64,000 bases of DNA from Setaria digitata (taxonomy: Eukaryota; Nematoda; Chromadorea; Rhabditida; Setariidae). This document shows positions 38,399 to 51,842 of the stretch, piece by piece. A program made the translations under genes and the position numbers. How positions within the stretch are numbered: the stretch's first letter is position 1; each line of letters begins with the position of its first letter. The notes under the pieces were generated by a model. That model did not search any database. It was given only the letters and a program-made list of their open reading frames with translations, and was not told the DNA's origin. The DNA lies in NCBI GenBank assembly GCA_003640385.1, contig RCAB01000025.1, positions 248,001-312,000 of the forward strand, given 5' to 3'.

Positions 38399-41300
38399 TT
38401 GAAAATTCGAATTCGTCACTAGCCGATAATTCCGGATAACATAATAGGAGTTCTATTAAATAGAATAATTTGCTAACAGCTAACATAGTTGCTTACAATG
38501 AGCACCGCTAGAAAAAAAGAAAAGAAAAAAAGCGAATAAAAAAAATAGTTGTATCAAAAAGCTATCACTATTCAAATCTTGCTTTTCTTTCTATTCATAC
38601 CTTAAAAAAGGCAATTCTCCTGTCATCGAGATCTTACAGAGCATGATTGGAAAATTAGAAGAGATTAGTAAAAATGTACAAATTAGTTTGTCTTTTCTTT
38701 TCTCTACCCACATAACTGTTCCAATTCTCATCTGACATCTGATTCTCTTCTGTATTGAAGTCTTATTTCTATTTTCTGCTGAACGAAACTGAACATATTA
38801 GTTTTGTTTAAGAGTTATAAAAATTTAAATTTCTAATTGCCCTTTTCAAACAAGACTTAAATATAATTAATAAATGAAAGAACCAGCACTTATTTTGCGG
38901 TTATCCCTACTCAATAAAATGACTGTCAAAATATCACATTAAAAATATTGCACATCTCGAGAATTGAAATCTTTCTCAATCGAACTATCCTTATTTTCTA
39001 AAACTATCATATCAGTTGTCTGCTATAGTTGTAAAAAGTAAATCAAGGAGGAAAAGAAGTAAGGAGAAGAAAGTCAGCCTTGGCTTCTTCATTCATTTAA
39101 AAGATTTTCAGTGAAATGATTTTTTTAAAGCTGAAAAAGAAATAGATCTATTGGATAGCAATAAACAGTGTCGTCAGTGGGCAGTAATGCACAAAAAAAG
39201 TCTCCAGAAACAAGTTCTATCCAAAGCTTCCCTCACTTTTCTCTCCTCTTTTCAAGAAAAAACATGCCAACAGATTCTTGTTGTGAGGTTGTTTATGTTT
39301 GTATCTCTCTGTCCTTCTATTTAGTTGTTGATGCTACGTAAACTGGAAGATCAGAACAAATTATATTTGGACGGAATGACATGTTGAGGCAGATGGACAG
39401 ATGTCCTTGTGATTATAGCCATTATTATATTTACAAGATCTGAGGATGGTTTTTAACAAGTGCCATTAGTTTCTGTTCTACTACATATTTTTTTTCTTGT
39501 CAAATTCGAAGATTCATCAAAAAAAAAGCGCCATCTCTAATGAAGGTACAATTTAACACCAAATAATTATAAAAACTGAATTAGAACGCCTCATTTTCCT
39601 GCAAAAACTAGTTTGTAAGATTCTTATCAACAACAATGACATAATATTCTGTACGATGGTTCCTAATTTAATAATGACCTAAATTTGTGGCCCACCTTAA
39701 TAACAAAATTATTTCCTGGAAATGATTCGCAGAGTAAATCATCCCAGTGCACCCCAGTTTATAATAATCATCAAATTTGATATAATATAACAGATTTTGC
39801 ATACCCGCACTAACTCATCCCATGGTTTACAATCACTATGAAATTATTGGAAGTCTATTTTTATCAAATGTATGCAGAATCAAAATTTATCATCTGATGA
39901 TTTGCTGACAAAATGACACAGGTAATTTACACAGTCTATACAGATTCTATGCGAAATAAAACTAGTCTAATTTTATAAGAGAAAAAAAATCTATCAGAAA
40001 TCAATTTGCTATTTATGATAATTGTTCTATTTGTTAAGCTGGAAAAAACTAACCTATTTTCAAAGCTAAAAAACAGGTTTTATCATCTTCATAGAACAAA
40101 TATTTATTTATAATTTCGAGCATGAAATCCATTCCAAAAGTTAGTCCACTAAAGACTTTTTCAAATAACCCAGGATGATTTAATGTTATTATGAGCCTGC
40201 TAACGGAGAGCACGTGAATGGTAAAAATTATCTGGCAGCTTACTGAAAGCAATGCACTTTGTGAAATAATTAAACTTATTTCACTTTTTTTTATAGCTGG
40301 AAGCAATAAGTTTCGGTTTCAGGAAATCTTTAAGGAAAAGAAGTCATATTTAGTCATATTTAGAGAATATTAGGGCACACTTACAACTATTATTCAAATA
40401 AGCAGTAGATAAACTAAACGAAATATTAATAGTCGACATATTTTGAGTTGGAAAAACGAAGGATATCAAATTTATTAAAGATTAGGGAATAGTATGAAGT
40501 ACAGAACTCCCAGGATGGACGAAATCTTTTCCATTTGCAGTGGTTAGGAATAAAATAAAACTATTGACAGAACATAGTAATTGCAAACGAAGAATAAGTA
40601 GATAGGTTTAAGGAAAAGAATGCCTGTGATCAGCGATTTATCCGTATGATACAACTAGCAGTAGTAGCAGTAGTATGAAGAATGCTTTGAGATGACCCAA
40701 GAAAGGAAGTGCTGGCAAATGTGACAACAAAAAAAACTGAAAAACGATGGTAAATGCTATACAACATTCAAATGTTTTTATTGCCTAAGCGATGGTTAAT
40801 GAAGAAGCCACAACCAGTACTGTTGCTACTTCTAATAGAGCTGCTATTGATACTGATAACGAATTCTTTATATCAGCGATGCTTTTATATGCTTCACTGC
40901 TCCAATTCATGTTTTTCTTTTTTTTTTTACAGTCAGTTTGATTGAAATGGTTGAAAGACGTTTACAAAGTGAATAGCTACTGCCGATACTCTCTTTTTTG
41001 CTCGTTCCATCTATTCATTGTAAATTCGAAAACTAACAAGGGCGTGGTAAGGGTGTGCATAAGTTACACACCTGCGAAACATGTATTCATGGTGCATGTA
41101 AGGTGGACAATTTTACATGAAACAGACAACTCCTGCCGAGCACACCTCACTTTCCTCTCCTTTCCAAATACAGAAAAACAGCTCTAGCATCAAATTGTAC
41201 TTCGCTCAATACACTTCAAATATCCGACTTTTTTTGAAAATTCAATTAAAAAAAGGAGCAGAATGGATTTTTGCACTTAGGTGCTTGATGTCAGGACTAC

Positions 41301-44300
41301 AATTCGATAAAAGGAGTGTATTAGTCAAGTGTGAATAATGTATAGCAACTTATTACTTAAGTAAAAGCAGAACAATCAATTGGTTAATGAAACAGTAAGT
41401 TCTGAAACAAAGAAAAGAAAATGTATAGCTCTACTCTCTTTTTTCCTTCTACCTTCCACTGCTAAAAGCTTTTTGCTGCGGTAATTTTGAAAGCTTTCTA
41501 CCGCAATAATTCATACTTGCAACAAGTTTTAATGCTATAATATGCTGATTTTTATCTTTACAATGTCAACTTGAACGTCGACTTTCTGAATCACTTCTTT
41601 TTACCTCCACCACGGTATCAAATATTTTCCATCACGCTCCATTGTCGTTAATCATTACACTTTCAACTTCTTGCACAAACCACATATCAGAATGTAAGTG
41701 GTATTGCCCTCCTGATTTGAAAACATGTTAAGTAGTAATTCAATATTAAGAGAAATTTTTGAAAGAAGGAAAAGGAAATAAAAGGCAAAATGATGACCTT
41801 GTCTGTTTAAACAACTCTTAGTGGAAATTTTTGAAGTTTTTCAGAAAATTGTCTTTTTTAAGAGAAGTAACTCTTTTCTAAACATGTTATTTTTTGAACA
41901 GTTAGCTCTTAAGCATAATATGTAAGCACGCACAGAAACAGGAAGGAATTTTCCTTCTAAGAAATTTTAAAATTGGGCAATATAGTGCAGTTATACTGCA
42001 TTCATTAAAAATTATTTAGTAAGATTCTATTATTTATCACTCACTAATATAAATTAATTTTCCTAGAAAATAATTTACTAATTAGGGTTAACTGCAAATC
42101 TCTGCTATTTATTATAAGCATAATGTTCGTTGCTTCCAAAATAATATTTCGATTTTAAGCTGTTTACATACAGTGGTGAAAATTTTCTAACTCTTTCATA
42201 TTCTTAAGATGCAAAATTTATTAAGAATATTAATGTTTATTTAGTGTTGAAAAATTCATATTTTTTCCAGTAAACCTTCCACAGGAATTAATCAGCTGAT
42301 GAAATTAATTAGTTTATAAAATTTGTTATGTTTTTTATTATAACAAAAATTCCTGAAAACAGAAGAAATAGCTTCATTATATAAGGTCAGTTATTTGATC
42401 TCTTCAAAATTCTCCTGTTATAATGACGATTATTTGATTCTGAAAAAATTTGACTCAAAAATTTCGTACACATTCATATAATTATTACAGCTTATAGTTC
42501 AGTCTGATGAATGAAAAATCTTGCAGATTTCCAATTCGTGGAAGCTAAAATAATGAAGAAAAGTAGTTAGTTCGAAGCAACATTATAACAAAAATTACAC
42601 TCGAAAACAGCAGTTATCATAATGAAAACCCGTAGTGATTAAACATACGAAAAGTTATATCGACCATTAAATGTTCAACTGTATGAAAAAATTGTCATAT
42701 CATATAGAAAATATTTATGCACTGAGCATAATTTAAAATTGTTTCTGTTTTATATGAATAATACATTGGCTTATTTAAATTGTTAAAAAATAGTCAACAA
42801 TTATACTAAAGTTTTTATTCAAAATTTGCTTTCATTATTGTAGATTTTAATCCTATTTAAATTTCATTTCATTGGTTTCCGTTTATATCTGTTCCTTCTT
42901 CTATCGGCATTATTATCCAGAATCAATTTTTTCTCTTTATTTCAATCATTTAGGCAACAGTCTCCTCAATTTTTCAATTCATCTCTCACTTATTTGTTTT
43001 ATTGATTTGCCGAACTAAATAATTCGACGATTTATTCTGTTTGTAATTAAACTGAATGACTATTATTTTAATATGCAGAAGTTAGTTTTTGCTTTTTTCG
43101 TACAGTTTACATTTAATAGTGATTTATACTTATATTTTATCGCTGTTCGTTTTCTATAAAACCTGCTGTTAAGATTTAATTAGAAAATATTATTTGAGTG
43201 AAGTATAAAGCAAGAACGAAGTACGGTGGTATGGAATCGGCCAAAATCATTATATTAACGTGGGATGCTTGATAAAGAGTATCTAAACAGGCAAAACAGT
43301 GACGATTATTTGACTTAGCCTTTGGAACCTGATTTAAAACTCATGTTCTGCTGCTGAGACGAAGCACAAAGGTGAGCAGGAGTCTTTTTTTTTTTTTTTT
43401 TTTTAAGATTAGCTTCCTTTGAAATCATTAATTTAATTCATCACTTCCTTTGATACAAGTTTAAAGAAAAGATTTCCCTGTAATTGCTTTTTCTCGAAGA
43501 ACTTAACAAGCTGTATTTTTTCCCTTTTTCTTTTCCACTTTTCATTTTCAAATTTTCTTCTAAACCAATATTTTTTCTTACTTGCAATTTTCAGTGTCAT
43601 CCGCTACTTTGATTTTCGCATTAAATTATCATAAAAGCAGAATAAGAAATTCAGTTTTAAAATTTGGAAATTCTGACGGAAACATAAAAAAAATTTTGGT
43701 TCCTAGTTTTTTTTTAAACTTACGTTTCTCTTCGTCGTAAATTATGCACTAGCTTTTCTTGGCTGTTTACAGCAGATTCTAGCTGTTCCTTCTTTTCTCA
43801 TGATAGTCTGTTCAACTGACCCAATGAATCTTAGCTTTGAGCAAGTCTTATTGGTATTTCTATCCGCAGTAATTAAGTTCCGACTTTTTTATTGACATTA
43901 AATCTTCTAAAACGTCTTAACTAGGTTTGTTCCAAACTATTAAAATAAAACTTTTTCCCATTCACCACACTTCTGATACATAATTTATTTTAATTTTGTC
44001 GAAAGATTATGTACTGAAATTACAAAAGGGCGATAAAGAAGTAAAATTGGGAGCAGCAACAGTATGAATAAAATATAACTGAGCAATGAAACAAAAAATA
44101 ATGATAATAAAAAGGATAAACAGTAAAAATAAGTTCCACCAGCTCGTTCATTTTGATAAAAAATACGGAAAAGGTTAACTTTTTTGTCTTGCCGACATTA
44201 AAAGTTAATAATCCCAAATACTAATGGTAATTTAGTGATGATTGATGTTGTCGACAAAGTACAGCACCTCTAACTGCAATAGAAATGATATTAATATCGA

Positions 44301-46491
44301 TAATAATGAGTAAATATTTATGACTACGTCTCATTCGAATACTTCTGCTAATGATTATTCCCATGAGTAAGGGAAGCATAATTTTTACATAATGTTATTG
44401 GCTGTATTTTTCTAAGGGATTGGTTCCATGAACAAACAGACCTTTCGATGCTTTCCAATTCGTTGAAACGATGTTGTCAAGACAGGTGCAGTAAAACGAA
44501 ATTCAAGTTAACCTTTATGCCATTCGAATATTTAATTACAAATTGAAGATTACATTAAACAAATCTTTCCAATGATTGGCTTTGAAAATTTCTAGCATTT
44601 TCTTACCTAAAGTATGCTGATCAACAATGTTAAATTCTATTTTATCGTTAATGAACCAAACTAAGGATGAGCAATTATCATATTATTCAGTAATGCAACA
44701 GAACTTTCGATAATGAAAGTTTTGAAAAATGGGAACTTATATGGAAAATCCGGGACTCTTTAGATTCTGTACACTTGCCAATGACGAGTTGAGAATAAAG
44801 AATTTCTAAAACTTCAGAAAACTTATTTTATTTCTCAATGCTAGCATTTTACATGCAACACATTTGAATATGTCAAGGAGTAGCCCTTCCGTCAGGTTAT
44901 TTGTAATGTAAGAATACAACATTACGCAAATTCCACATATTTGGTTTTCTTTCTCAAAGCATTACCATAACTATTTTATTGACTAACTTTTCCATAGAGT
45001 GCCTTGTTCCTTCTTTAAATTACAAGCTGGTTTTTAATCCTTTCTCTAGCTTTTCTCATCAGTTTACAGCACACATGCAGAGACTTTATTAGCATTTCAA
45101 TTACAGCACTCTATTATCATTATCAAGTAATAATCAGGTTTTAGATTTGTTCCGATTACATGATGGAAGCAATTACAATATGATGTAAAAAATATGCATT
45201 TTCTTGCTTTCCTAATTTATCTGATTTCAAAGAATCACATTGGGCAATTTATTTCCGAAAAAACAACTGATGAGATCTATCTTTTATCTTCTTTTTTTTA
45301 TACCATATTTGAACCGAGAGGTCAAGAAAGCAAGAGTTTTAACTGTTGATGAGCTACGATTGCATAGGATTCTTTGAAATCAAAAACTGCAACGCATTCC
45401 TCTCAAATCTGAAACTGAGGAAAGCTAAAAATTTTTACTGATTCAACTACCATTGTTGAAATGAAACTGATATAATGTGGAATAACTTCAGGAGGATAGT
45501 TGGATTTAAGTCATTTATACGTTACTGGAAAATAAGTGTGACACTGAGATTGTTCTGAATACCTCCTCCAATTTAGCAGTAATTCCAGTCAAATTTCTGA
45601 CATTTATTCGAGGATCCGAAACTGTTTCTTTTTCTTATCGGTAGGTTCGAAGTGATTGGTATTAGAAAAGTTCAGCCTTTGCTTTTTTATATTTTTAAAA
45701 TATAAACCGTTGCTGTTTGAACTCCGTATGAACTCTGTGCTTCATTTTCCTTTATTTTCTCACACGACACAGTAGCTTTTCCTCTTTATCTGCTTTAGAA
45801 AACTGTGCTTTTCCGTCCCTTCCCAAGTAATGAAAGGGAAAGCATTCATTCACTCAAGTGAATACTAAAAACGAAACAAAAGAAAACTGCTCTTTACAAT
45901 CTTTTCCTTTGGAAACATGTTGTATATGACCAAATTCTGAAATAACGTAAAGCGAAGACGCTCGAGAAGAGGTATATATATATATAAGCTATATATATAT
46001 ATATATATATAAATAAGCTTTTGCATAACACCCAGTATCTGGCCATATTAGAAATTAATAAATTTGATTTAGAAAAAATCAAACTATGAGAAACAGGTTG
46101 GAAATGTTACTGATCACAATTGTATCACCTATTTATATATATTTCCTTCAAGAATTTTCGTTTCTTTTATGTATTACATTCTTCGTTTAAAAAAAAAAGG
46201 CAAAAAAACCGGTATCAATCACTTTACTACAAAATAAAGTGGCAAGAGGTTGAAAATGAAATGGCTTCCTAAAAGAGAAAAAAAAAGGAAGAAAAAAAGC
46301 AATAGCAATAGAACCGAAGTTGCTGACAACTAAATTAGAAGCTAAATTAAGGGGGACATTTAGTATTATAGTTTTCAAAAAGTGTTCTTAATAGATATGA
46401 GCATTAGCACTGCATAATGAGTCTTGTTAGTTTTGAAAAAAAGCAATCAGTCGATTCTTTGCTGAGCAATACAGTTTAAGTAATATGATTC
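38399..46491. other. Long AT-rich intergenic stretch
   Basis: About 8 kb with no confident gene. The first part should hold the promoter of the collagen gene. A 49-codon ORF at 40792-40941 (plus) reads plausibly (start MVNEEATTSTVATSNRAA, hydrophobic C-terminus) and a 73-codon ORF is at 41117-41338, but neither has clear splice or start support. Homopolymer T tract at 43386-43404. Confidence 0.4.
45972..46013. repeat. (TA)n microsatellite, interrupted
   Basis: Two runs of alternating TA separated by AAGC. Simple sequence. Confidence 0.9.
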
Positions 46492-46659
46492 CATGACAAG
46501 CAATATCTTGACCAGAGTCGGGTAAGAATATATCAGTCTAGTATGAGGGTACAAGATTAATTCAAGTTTTTATCATGAACCGTATGAATATATGGGTACC
46601 GCTGTATACAGAATGTTGGAGGAACTGCATATCCATCCCAACAGTTCTGTGGTACTATG
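46492..46659 (+). CDS. Possible small two-exon coding unit
   Basis: An ATG near 46492 opens ten codons ending at donor GTAAGA (46522). After a 45-base gap an acceptor-like TTCAAG leads to 46567-46659, which reads in phase as a strongly protein-like segment (HEPYEYMGTAVYRMLEELH) to a TGA. A donor-like GTACTA just before the stop leaves open that the gene continues. The intron would be unusually short for this window. The second segment is the better supported half. Confidence 0.25.
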
Positions 46660-46980
46660 ATTTATTTATTTATTTATACCTAATACATTAAAATGATTTT
46701 TTATTGATCTACTGTGGAAAAATATAAATTCTAAAAGTAAGCCACTCCTTTGAAAACACTTAGTAGAAGCAGTCGAACTTCCATATGCGATCTATAAAAA
46801 TGTTAAGCTTTTTCCCTAACAGTTCCAATTCTCATTTTAAATATGCAAGTAATCAGCCTTTCAACAATTTCATCCAAGTATGTGTTACAAATTTAGCATC
46901 TCTAAAAAGTCATTAGATTTAGTCGTTAAATGAACCTTAACCCTTCACTGACTTCTTTTTCAGAGAGGTTTGAATTCTTA

Positions 46981-47000
46981 TTGAAATACATGTATTTCAA
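46981..47000. other. 20-bp perfect palindrome
   Basis: TTGAAATACATGTATTTCAA is its own reverse complement, with an ACATGT centre. It lies about 125 bp before the minisatellite. It may be a binding site or chance. Confidence 0.6.
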
Positions 47001-47124
47001 TTTTCTCTATACCACTTAGCTACTACTATTTATCTCTCTATCCATATATACCGATAACTCTCGGCAATGCTTACAGCACGTTGATTTCTCCAGTTCAGTG
47101 CGGGTGCAGCCCTGGATATATAAG

Positions 47125-47534
47125 GGTATCACAGACCTGTTACTGCTCAACTTCATGTCGCTAAAGGTATCACAGACCTGTTACTGCTCAACTTCATGTC
47201 GCTAAAGGTATCACAGACCTGTTATTGCTCAACTTCATGTCGCTAAAGGTATCACAGACCTGTTACTGCTCAACTTCATGTCGCTAAAGGTATCACAGAC
47301 CTGTTACTGCTCAACTTCATGTCGCTAAAGGTATCACAGACCTGTTACTGCTCAACTTCATGTCGCTAAAGGTATCACAGACCTGTTACTGCTCAACTTC
47401 ATGTCGCTAAAGGTATCACAGACCTGTTACTGCTCAACTTCATGTCGCTAAAGGTATCACAGACCTGTTACTGCTCAACTTCATGTCGCTAAAGGTATCA
47501 CAGACCTGTTACTGCTCAACTTCATGTCGCTAAA
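47125..47534. repeat. Minisatellite, 10 copies of a 41-bp unit
   Basis: Ten head-to-tail copies of a unit starting GGTATCACAGACCTGTTACT and ending GTCGCTAAA, exactly 410 bp. Copies are identical except one C-to-T change in the third copy (TTATTGC for TTACTGC). The last copy runs into a C-rich stretch (CCCCCACCCCCC). The unit is less AT-rich than its flanks. 41 is not a multiple of three, and stops appear in the frames followed across unit junctions on both strands, so it is unlikely to be coding. Near-identity of copies points to recent expansion or homogenisation. Confidence 0.97.
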
Positions 47535-47889
47535 CCCCCACCCCCCTTGTCTCTCTAAGTTTCCTAGACAAAATTATCCAGTAATTATTTAGTTCCATGC
47601 TAACTTTTCTGTTTAGGTTTTACATTATTCCTGGGACCTTCTGAAGTGTTGACAATATCGTTTTTCTTTTTTTTAAGAAATCTTCTTGAAAGAGAAAATT
47701 TTAAATGGACACATTTTTATGTTGAATTAAAATCGTCAATTTCATTTTCTTTATGGTTTCAATGCTCTTGACAAAGACTGTCTTATGGCTTTGGCATGAT
47801 CAATTACTGCAGTATTCCGTTGCGAACGCCGGACAGTCAATTAATTTTTTTTTTTTTGATGACTCTTTTTTTAAGTTCTTTTTTTTAGA

Positions 47890-48657
47890 ATGTCTTCAAA
47901 AATAACAAAACAGCACTACTGCCCATCATTCATTGTCGAACACTAAACTCCTTGAGAACCTGCGGAATAAATGATAATTTAGAATGAATGACATGACCTC
48001 ACTAAATGTATTACTTATCCCTTATCTTTCTCTTTGATCTTTGAAAGCCACGTTACTACGCTGAAACGTACTTGTTAGAATGAAGAAAGCACTTAGCCGA
48101 GTACTATAATTAGTGAGTAGAATATTTGATGAAGTAACTGCGTTCTAAAAAGGATTAGTTGAAATTTTCCACAAAAAGAGTTTTGGCAATGGAAACTATT
48201 TAGGAGTGCAAATCCCATCGTTTCTATTGTTGATTTTGCCGAGCATCAAACAGGTATAAGACTTAAAATTAGCTTAAATTTATTTTTTGAATAAGCAACA
48301 CATTGTATCCGCAATATTACATTCCGTACTAAATGTTATCAATACTAGAAAGCCTTCCCTGTTGCATATTAGAAAAGAATAATACTATTGGCCATTAAAT
48401 GTTATCCATACTGATGCTTTAAAATTTAGCCTCACTCGGAATAATAAAATTCTATTCTGTGGAGTTTCCCGCAGAGTTTCATGAGAAAAGCGTTATTTCA
48501 AGAAAAAAAAAAAAAAAAAAAATGTTGACAAACTCGAATTAATATCTTTCACTAAGAACTCATGAATCTACAGATTTTCTCAGCCATTAGATATTGGTTG
48601 AAAAGTGCTTCTCGACATATTCGAGAAAATGATGAAGAAACAAAACTGAAAAAGTGA
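47890..48657 (+). CDS. Probable small five-exon gene, 86 residues, unrecognised
   Basis: ATG 47890 follows directly on a strong acceptor (TTTTTTAG), as expected for a trans-spliced start. Exons 47890-47934, 48048-48067, 48204-48253, 48430-48491 and 48574-48657 join through phases 0, 2, 1 and 0 without a stop until TGA 48655-48657. The product reads like a folded protein (ANPIVSIVDFAEHQ, SLGIIKFYSVEFPAEFHEKS, IFSAIRYWLKSASRH) with a basic C-terminus (KLKK). The last exon has the clean acceptor CTACAG. The 20-base second exon is the weakest element, and donors GTCGAA and GTTATT are poor. No family recognised. Confidence 0.5.
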
Positions 48658-51538
48658 ATCTTTATCAATCTAAGCAAATGGGAAATGAAATTAATCATAT
48701 TAAGAAAAGTTGGTGATACTCGTTAACTATTTTTAAACCTATTTTCTGGTTTGACCATAAATGTAACATTGACAGTAAAACAAAAAACTTTTTTATCACT
48801 TCTTTTAAACAAAGTTTGTGAGTCGAAATTTTCCGAAAAGTACAAAAATGCCAGTTTCCCCCGCTGTTAAAAGAGATTTGTTAGCCTCTTTTGAAAATAT
48901 ATCATTCGCTATTCTGAGGATGATAAAAAATAATAAAGGAAATACGTTTCTTTAAGAGAAAAAGCCTCTCAGGGATCATTCCACAGTTGTGATGAACTAC
49001 GAAGTTATATAAGAATGCATTTTGTATTTAAAATATTCAACAAGTATACTACACTAAGGACTTAAAGAAAAATAACGTTCTTGCGTTTCCTTGAATTCAA
49101 ATAATAAGCCATACTATTACAGGTGATAGTGTGATATTCAATTATTTATTCTTATTAATATCACTGTACTAGTTTTGTCGATCCAGTCGAACATACATTG
49201 AAACGTAAATTATCAGCTTCTAATATCTCTGATGCTACCATCATTTAATAGATAAAATGGAACATTTTGTTATAAAAATGAAATTTTAATCATTTTTAAA
49301 TCGGTCATAATTAATAATAGCAAAAGAATTCATATTTTTACAATTATCCTTTTCACTAATCGAATTATTTATTTAGAGTCAGAAATATGAAATATTCTCA
49401 ACAAATGGCAAATTTATACAATATTGTCGTATGTGAGAAATTGAGAGAAATGAAATGTTGACGTTAATAACAGAACTCTGAAAGAAATACGCAAGAACAA
49501 GGATTTTGATTCCACTGGACCCATTCTTTAATCTAACTTAGTCTCGGTTTTTAACCTTTCATTCGACGTAGGTGTTTACTTCTCTCAATGTTGTGCACCA
49601 TTTCGTTTTGAGCAAAAGTGCGATTTTGAAAAATTAACAAATTATCGGGCAACTCTTACAAAGGAATGCTTCTTCTCCATTAAGTGATCTCTTTCTGTTT
49701 CTTCAGTCGTGAAAATTTCTTTGCCTATTATTAATAAACTGAGAAACGGTTTTTGTGCCAGTAGCAATTGAATGATGACAAGTTATTTTCAATCGGTCTC
49801 CTTTGAAATCTACTGAAATGTGCGAATCATAGCGTTGTTCATGTTTATCCGTACTAATAAGTAGTAAGATGCTCGTCAGCAACGGAGAAAAAAAATTTTA
49901 AGTGATTTTTGCATTGTCTTAGGTTTTTGCTAATTTTTTCAGTCCGGAAATGAAAAATGAATAGCATGGCAAGTTTCTTCGGGAAGACACGGTCCACGTA
50001 TTGATGTTCGTAAAATACATCACTAATTAACATTGCTTAATCATTAGTAAAAAACTTTATGGCATAAATAAAGAGCAAATAATTTCCGGTCTCTGTAACT
50101 TCTTAACTTTAGAATGACAAAACATTTTCAAAATTTTGAAAGAGATTTCTTCAATTCCGAAAGAAAAAAGGACGTTTTAAAATTTTGCGAGATAGTAAAT
50201 GACAGGAAAATTTCTACGTATGTCAGTAACATTGAACGGGTAACGAACGATATTATATTGTTTAGAAAAGTATTTGGAATTGAACGACTTTCCATTTTTT
50301 TCTTGTTAGTGACTGGATCAGTCATTCATTTACTTTTTCAAAACCAGTGAGTTGTCCACTTCGTTGTTGAATAGGGCTATTGCTTTGTAAATGATAGCAA
50401 TTAATTCTACTACAAATTTCTTTCCAAATTAATAGACAATTAAAGGACTTGTTACCAGAAAAAACCTTTTTGGTCTAATTCACCTCACAAATCTGATTTA
50501 ATTATCCTTTACTGCTATAATCACACATTTCCTAAGTCAAGTTATTTGTTTTATGAAATCTCGTTTATTATGTAAGTGCTAAAATAAATAAAATATTTAT
50601 ATGTCTCCTAAATTACAGTATAAAATTTTTACTTATAATAACTGTTGTTTGATGATGGAGCTGAAATAAATCACCATCGCCAATAATAAATTGACATTTT
50701 CTTTGAGAATAATTATTGAAATGGAGACAATTAACGTTGCGGTGAAAATCAACACACGTATCCTAAAGGTTTACAGCTCATTTTGTCTGTTCCAGAATTT
50801 GAAACTATTTTACTAGCTGTTAGCATAGAATTCAAAATATTTGCAAAGCACTTTGTATGGGAATGACAAGATCTTCTCTTGCAAGATTATGAAATTAAAT
50901 GATTTGCTTTCCGGCCCCATTGAAATTGAGCAAACTTCTGAATGCAGAGGGCACGTCATCAATCAGCATTAAACTATCTATGAAGAATGACTATAAACTT
51001 TCGTGGTGACATATTGTGACGCTTATTATTTTTCAAGGAGGAAATCTGCTTTCTTAGATTTTACATTATTCTATTTATATGTTCGTATTTCTTCATTATT
51101 ATTTTTCCAATTATACCTTTTTTTTTCACAGGTTTCGATGATGAAAATAGAATAATTCTCATTCCATGCAATTTATTAATAACTAAGGTAAAATTTAAAT
51201 CTAGTTAAATTTAGCCTGAAGTTTTATGACACTGCCTTAAAATGTAGACGAAATTACTTGGACATAAAGCCAATAATTAATAATTAATTTAAATGAAATA
51301 TTGATTATAAAGCCTTGATAGGCAAATATACTTCTTGCATCCTCGAAAGAATGAAAGAATCACAGCTATTTCAAACTTTCACAGAATGAGTCTGGATCTG
51401 ATAAATTGATACATCTCACAGATTTACAAGGTGTTCATTTTTATATCCGGGACAAGCCGTGTCTCGATACAGAAGTGCAGGCACTGATAAGATGACCCCT
51501 TACTACTGCAATCATAAGTTTCCGATAGACTTCTTCGG
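48658..51538. other. AT-rich intergenic stretch
   Basis: Contains coding-like short ORFs at 48848-48955 and 48973-49062 (plus) that could not be joined. The ORF at 50114-50350 is listed separately. Otherwise no feature was recognised. Confidence 0.4.
50114..50350 (+). CDS. Orphan 78-codon ORF with hydrophobic C-terminal segment
   Basis: The ATG at 50114 lies one base after an acceptor-like TTAACTTTAG, the arrangement seen for trans-spliced starts. The product is charged in its first two-thirds (FERDFFNSERKKDVLKF) and ends in a hydrophobic stretch (LSIFFLLVTGSVIHLLF), which would fit a tail anchor. The reverse strand is also open for 65 codons, so composition alone could explain it. No family recognised. 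Confidence 0.3.
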   Translation: MTKHFQNFERDFFNSERKKDVLKFCEIVNDRKISTYVSNIERVTNDIILFRKVFGIERLSIFFLLVTGSVIHLLFQNQ

Positions 51539-51539
51539 G

Positions 51540-51842
51540 GTCACGGGAGGAGCAGAGCGACAGAGTGAGGAGAGAATAGAGTAAAGAAAGTGCTAGGAAC
51601 AAAAGCAACGTAGAGTATTGTGTGTGGCATCGTAATCTCCAGCTGCTGCTACTGCTGCTGTTTGTTAGTGTGCACTGCTGGTTGCTTAGTTGCTCACTGT
51701 CTCAAGTAGACGTTGTTCTGGTCTTTGAATTGCTTCCTGACCCCGGTGCGTTGTGTCACCTGTCGTGCTGTGTTCCATGAAGATGGGTTGTGAAGTGGAT
51801 TGCCGATAGCAAGGTGTCTTTCAGACCCGTAGCAGTGGCTAG
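51540..51842 (+). promoter_or_regulatory. Presumed promoter and 5' non-coding exon of the FBPase gene
   Basis: A block of nearly 50% G+C in an otherwise AT-rich region, with CTG repeats (51645-51662). It ends at a consensus donor (AG before GTGAGT at 51843), and the acceptor at 52211-52222 would remove a 380-base 5' UTR intron just before the FBPase start. An 11-codon upstream ORF (ATG 51777, TAG 51809) lies in it. Whether transcription starts here or the acceptor is used for trans-splicing cannot be told from sequence. Confidence 0.45.

Noticed and set aside
47125..47534. CRISPR-like array
   Set aside because: The repeats are contiguous with no spacers, and the genome is eukaryotic; it is a minisatellite.
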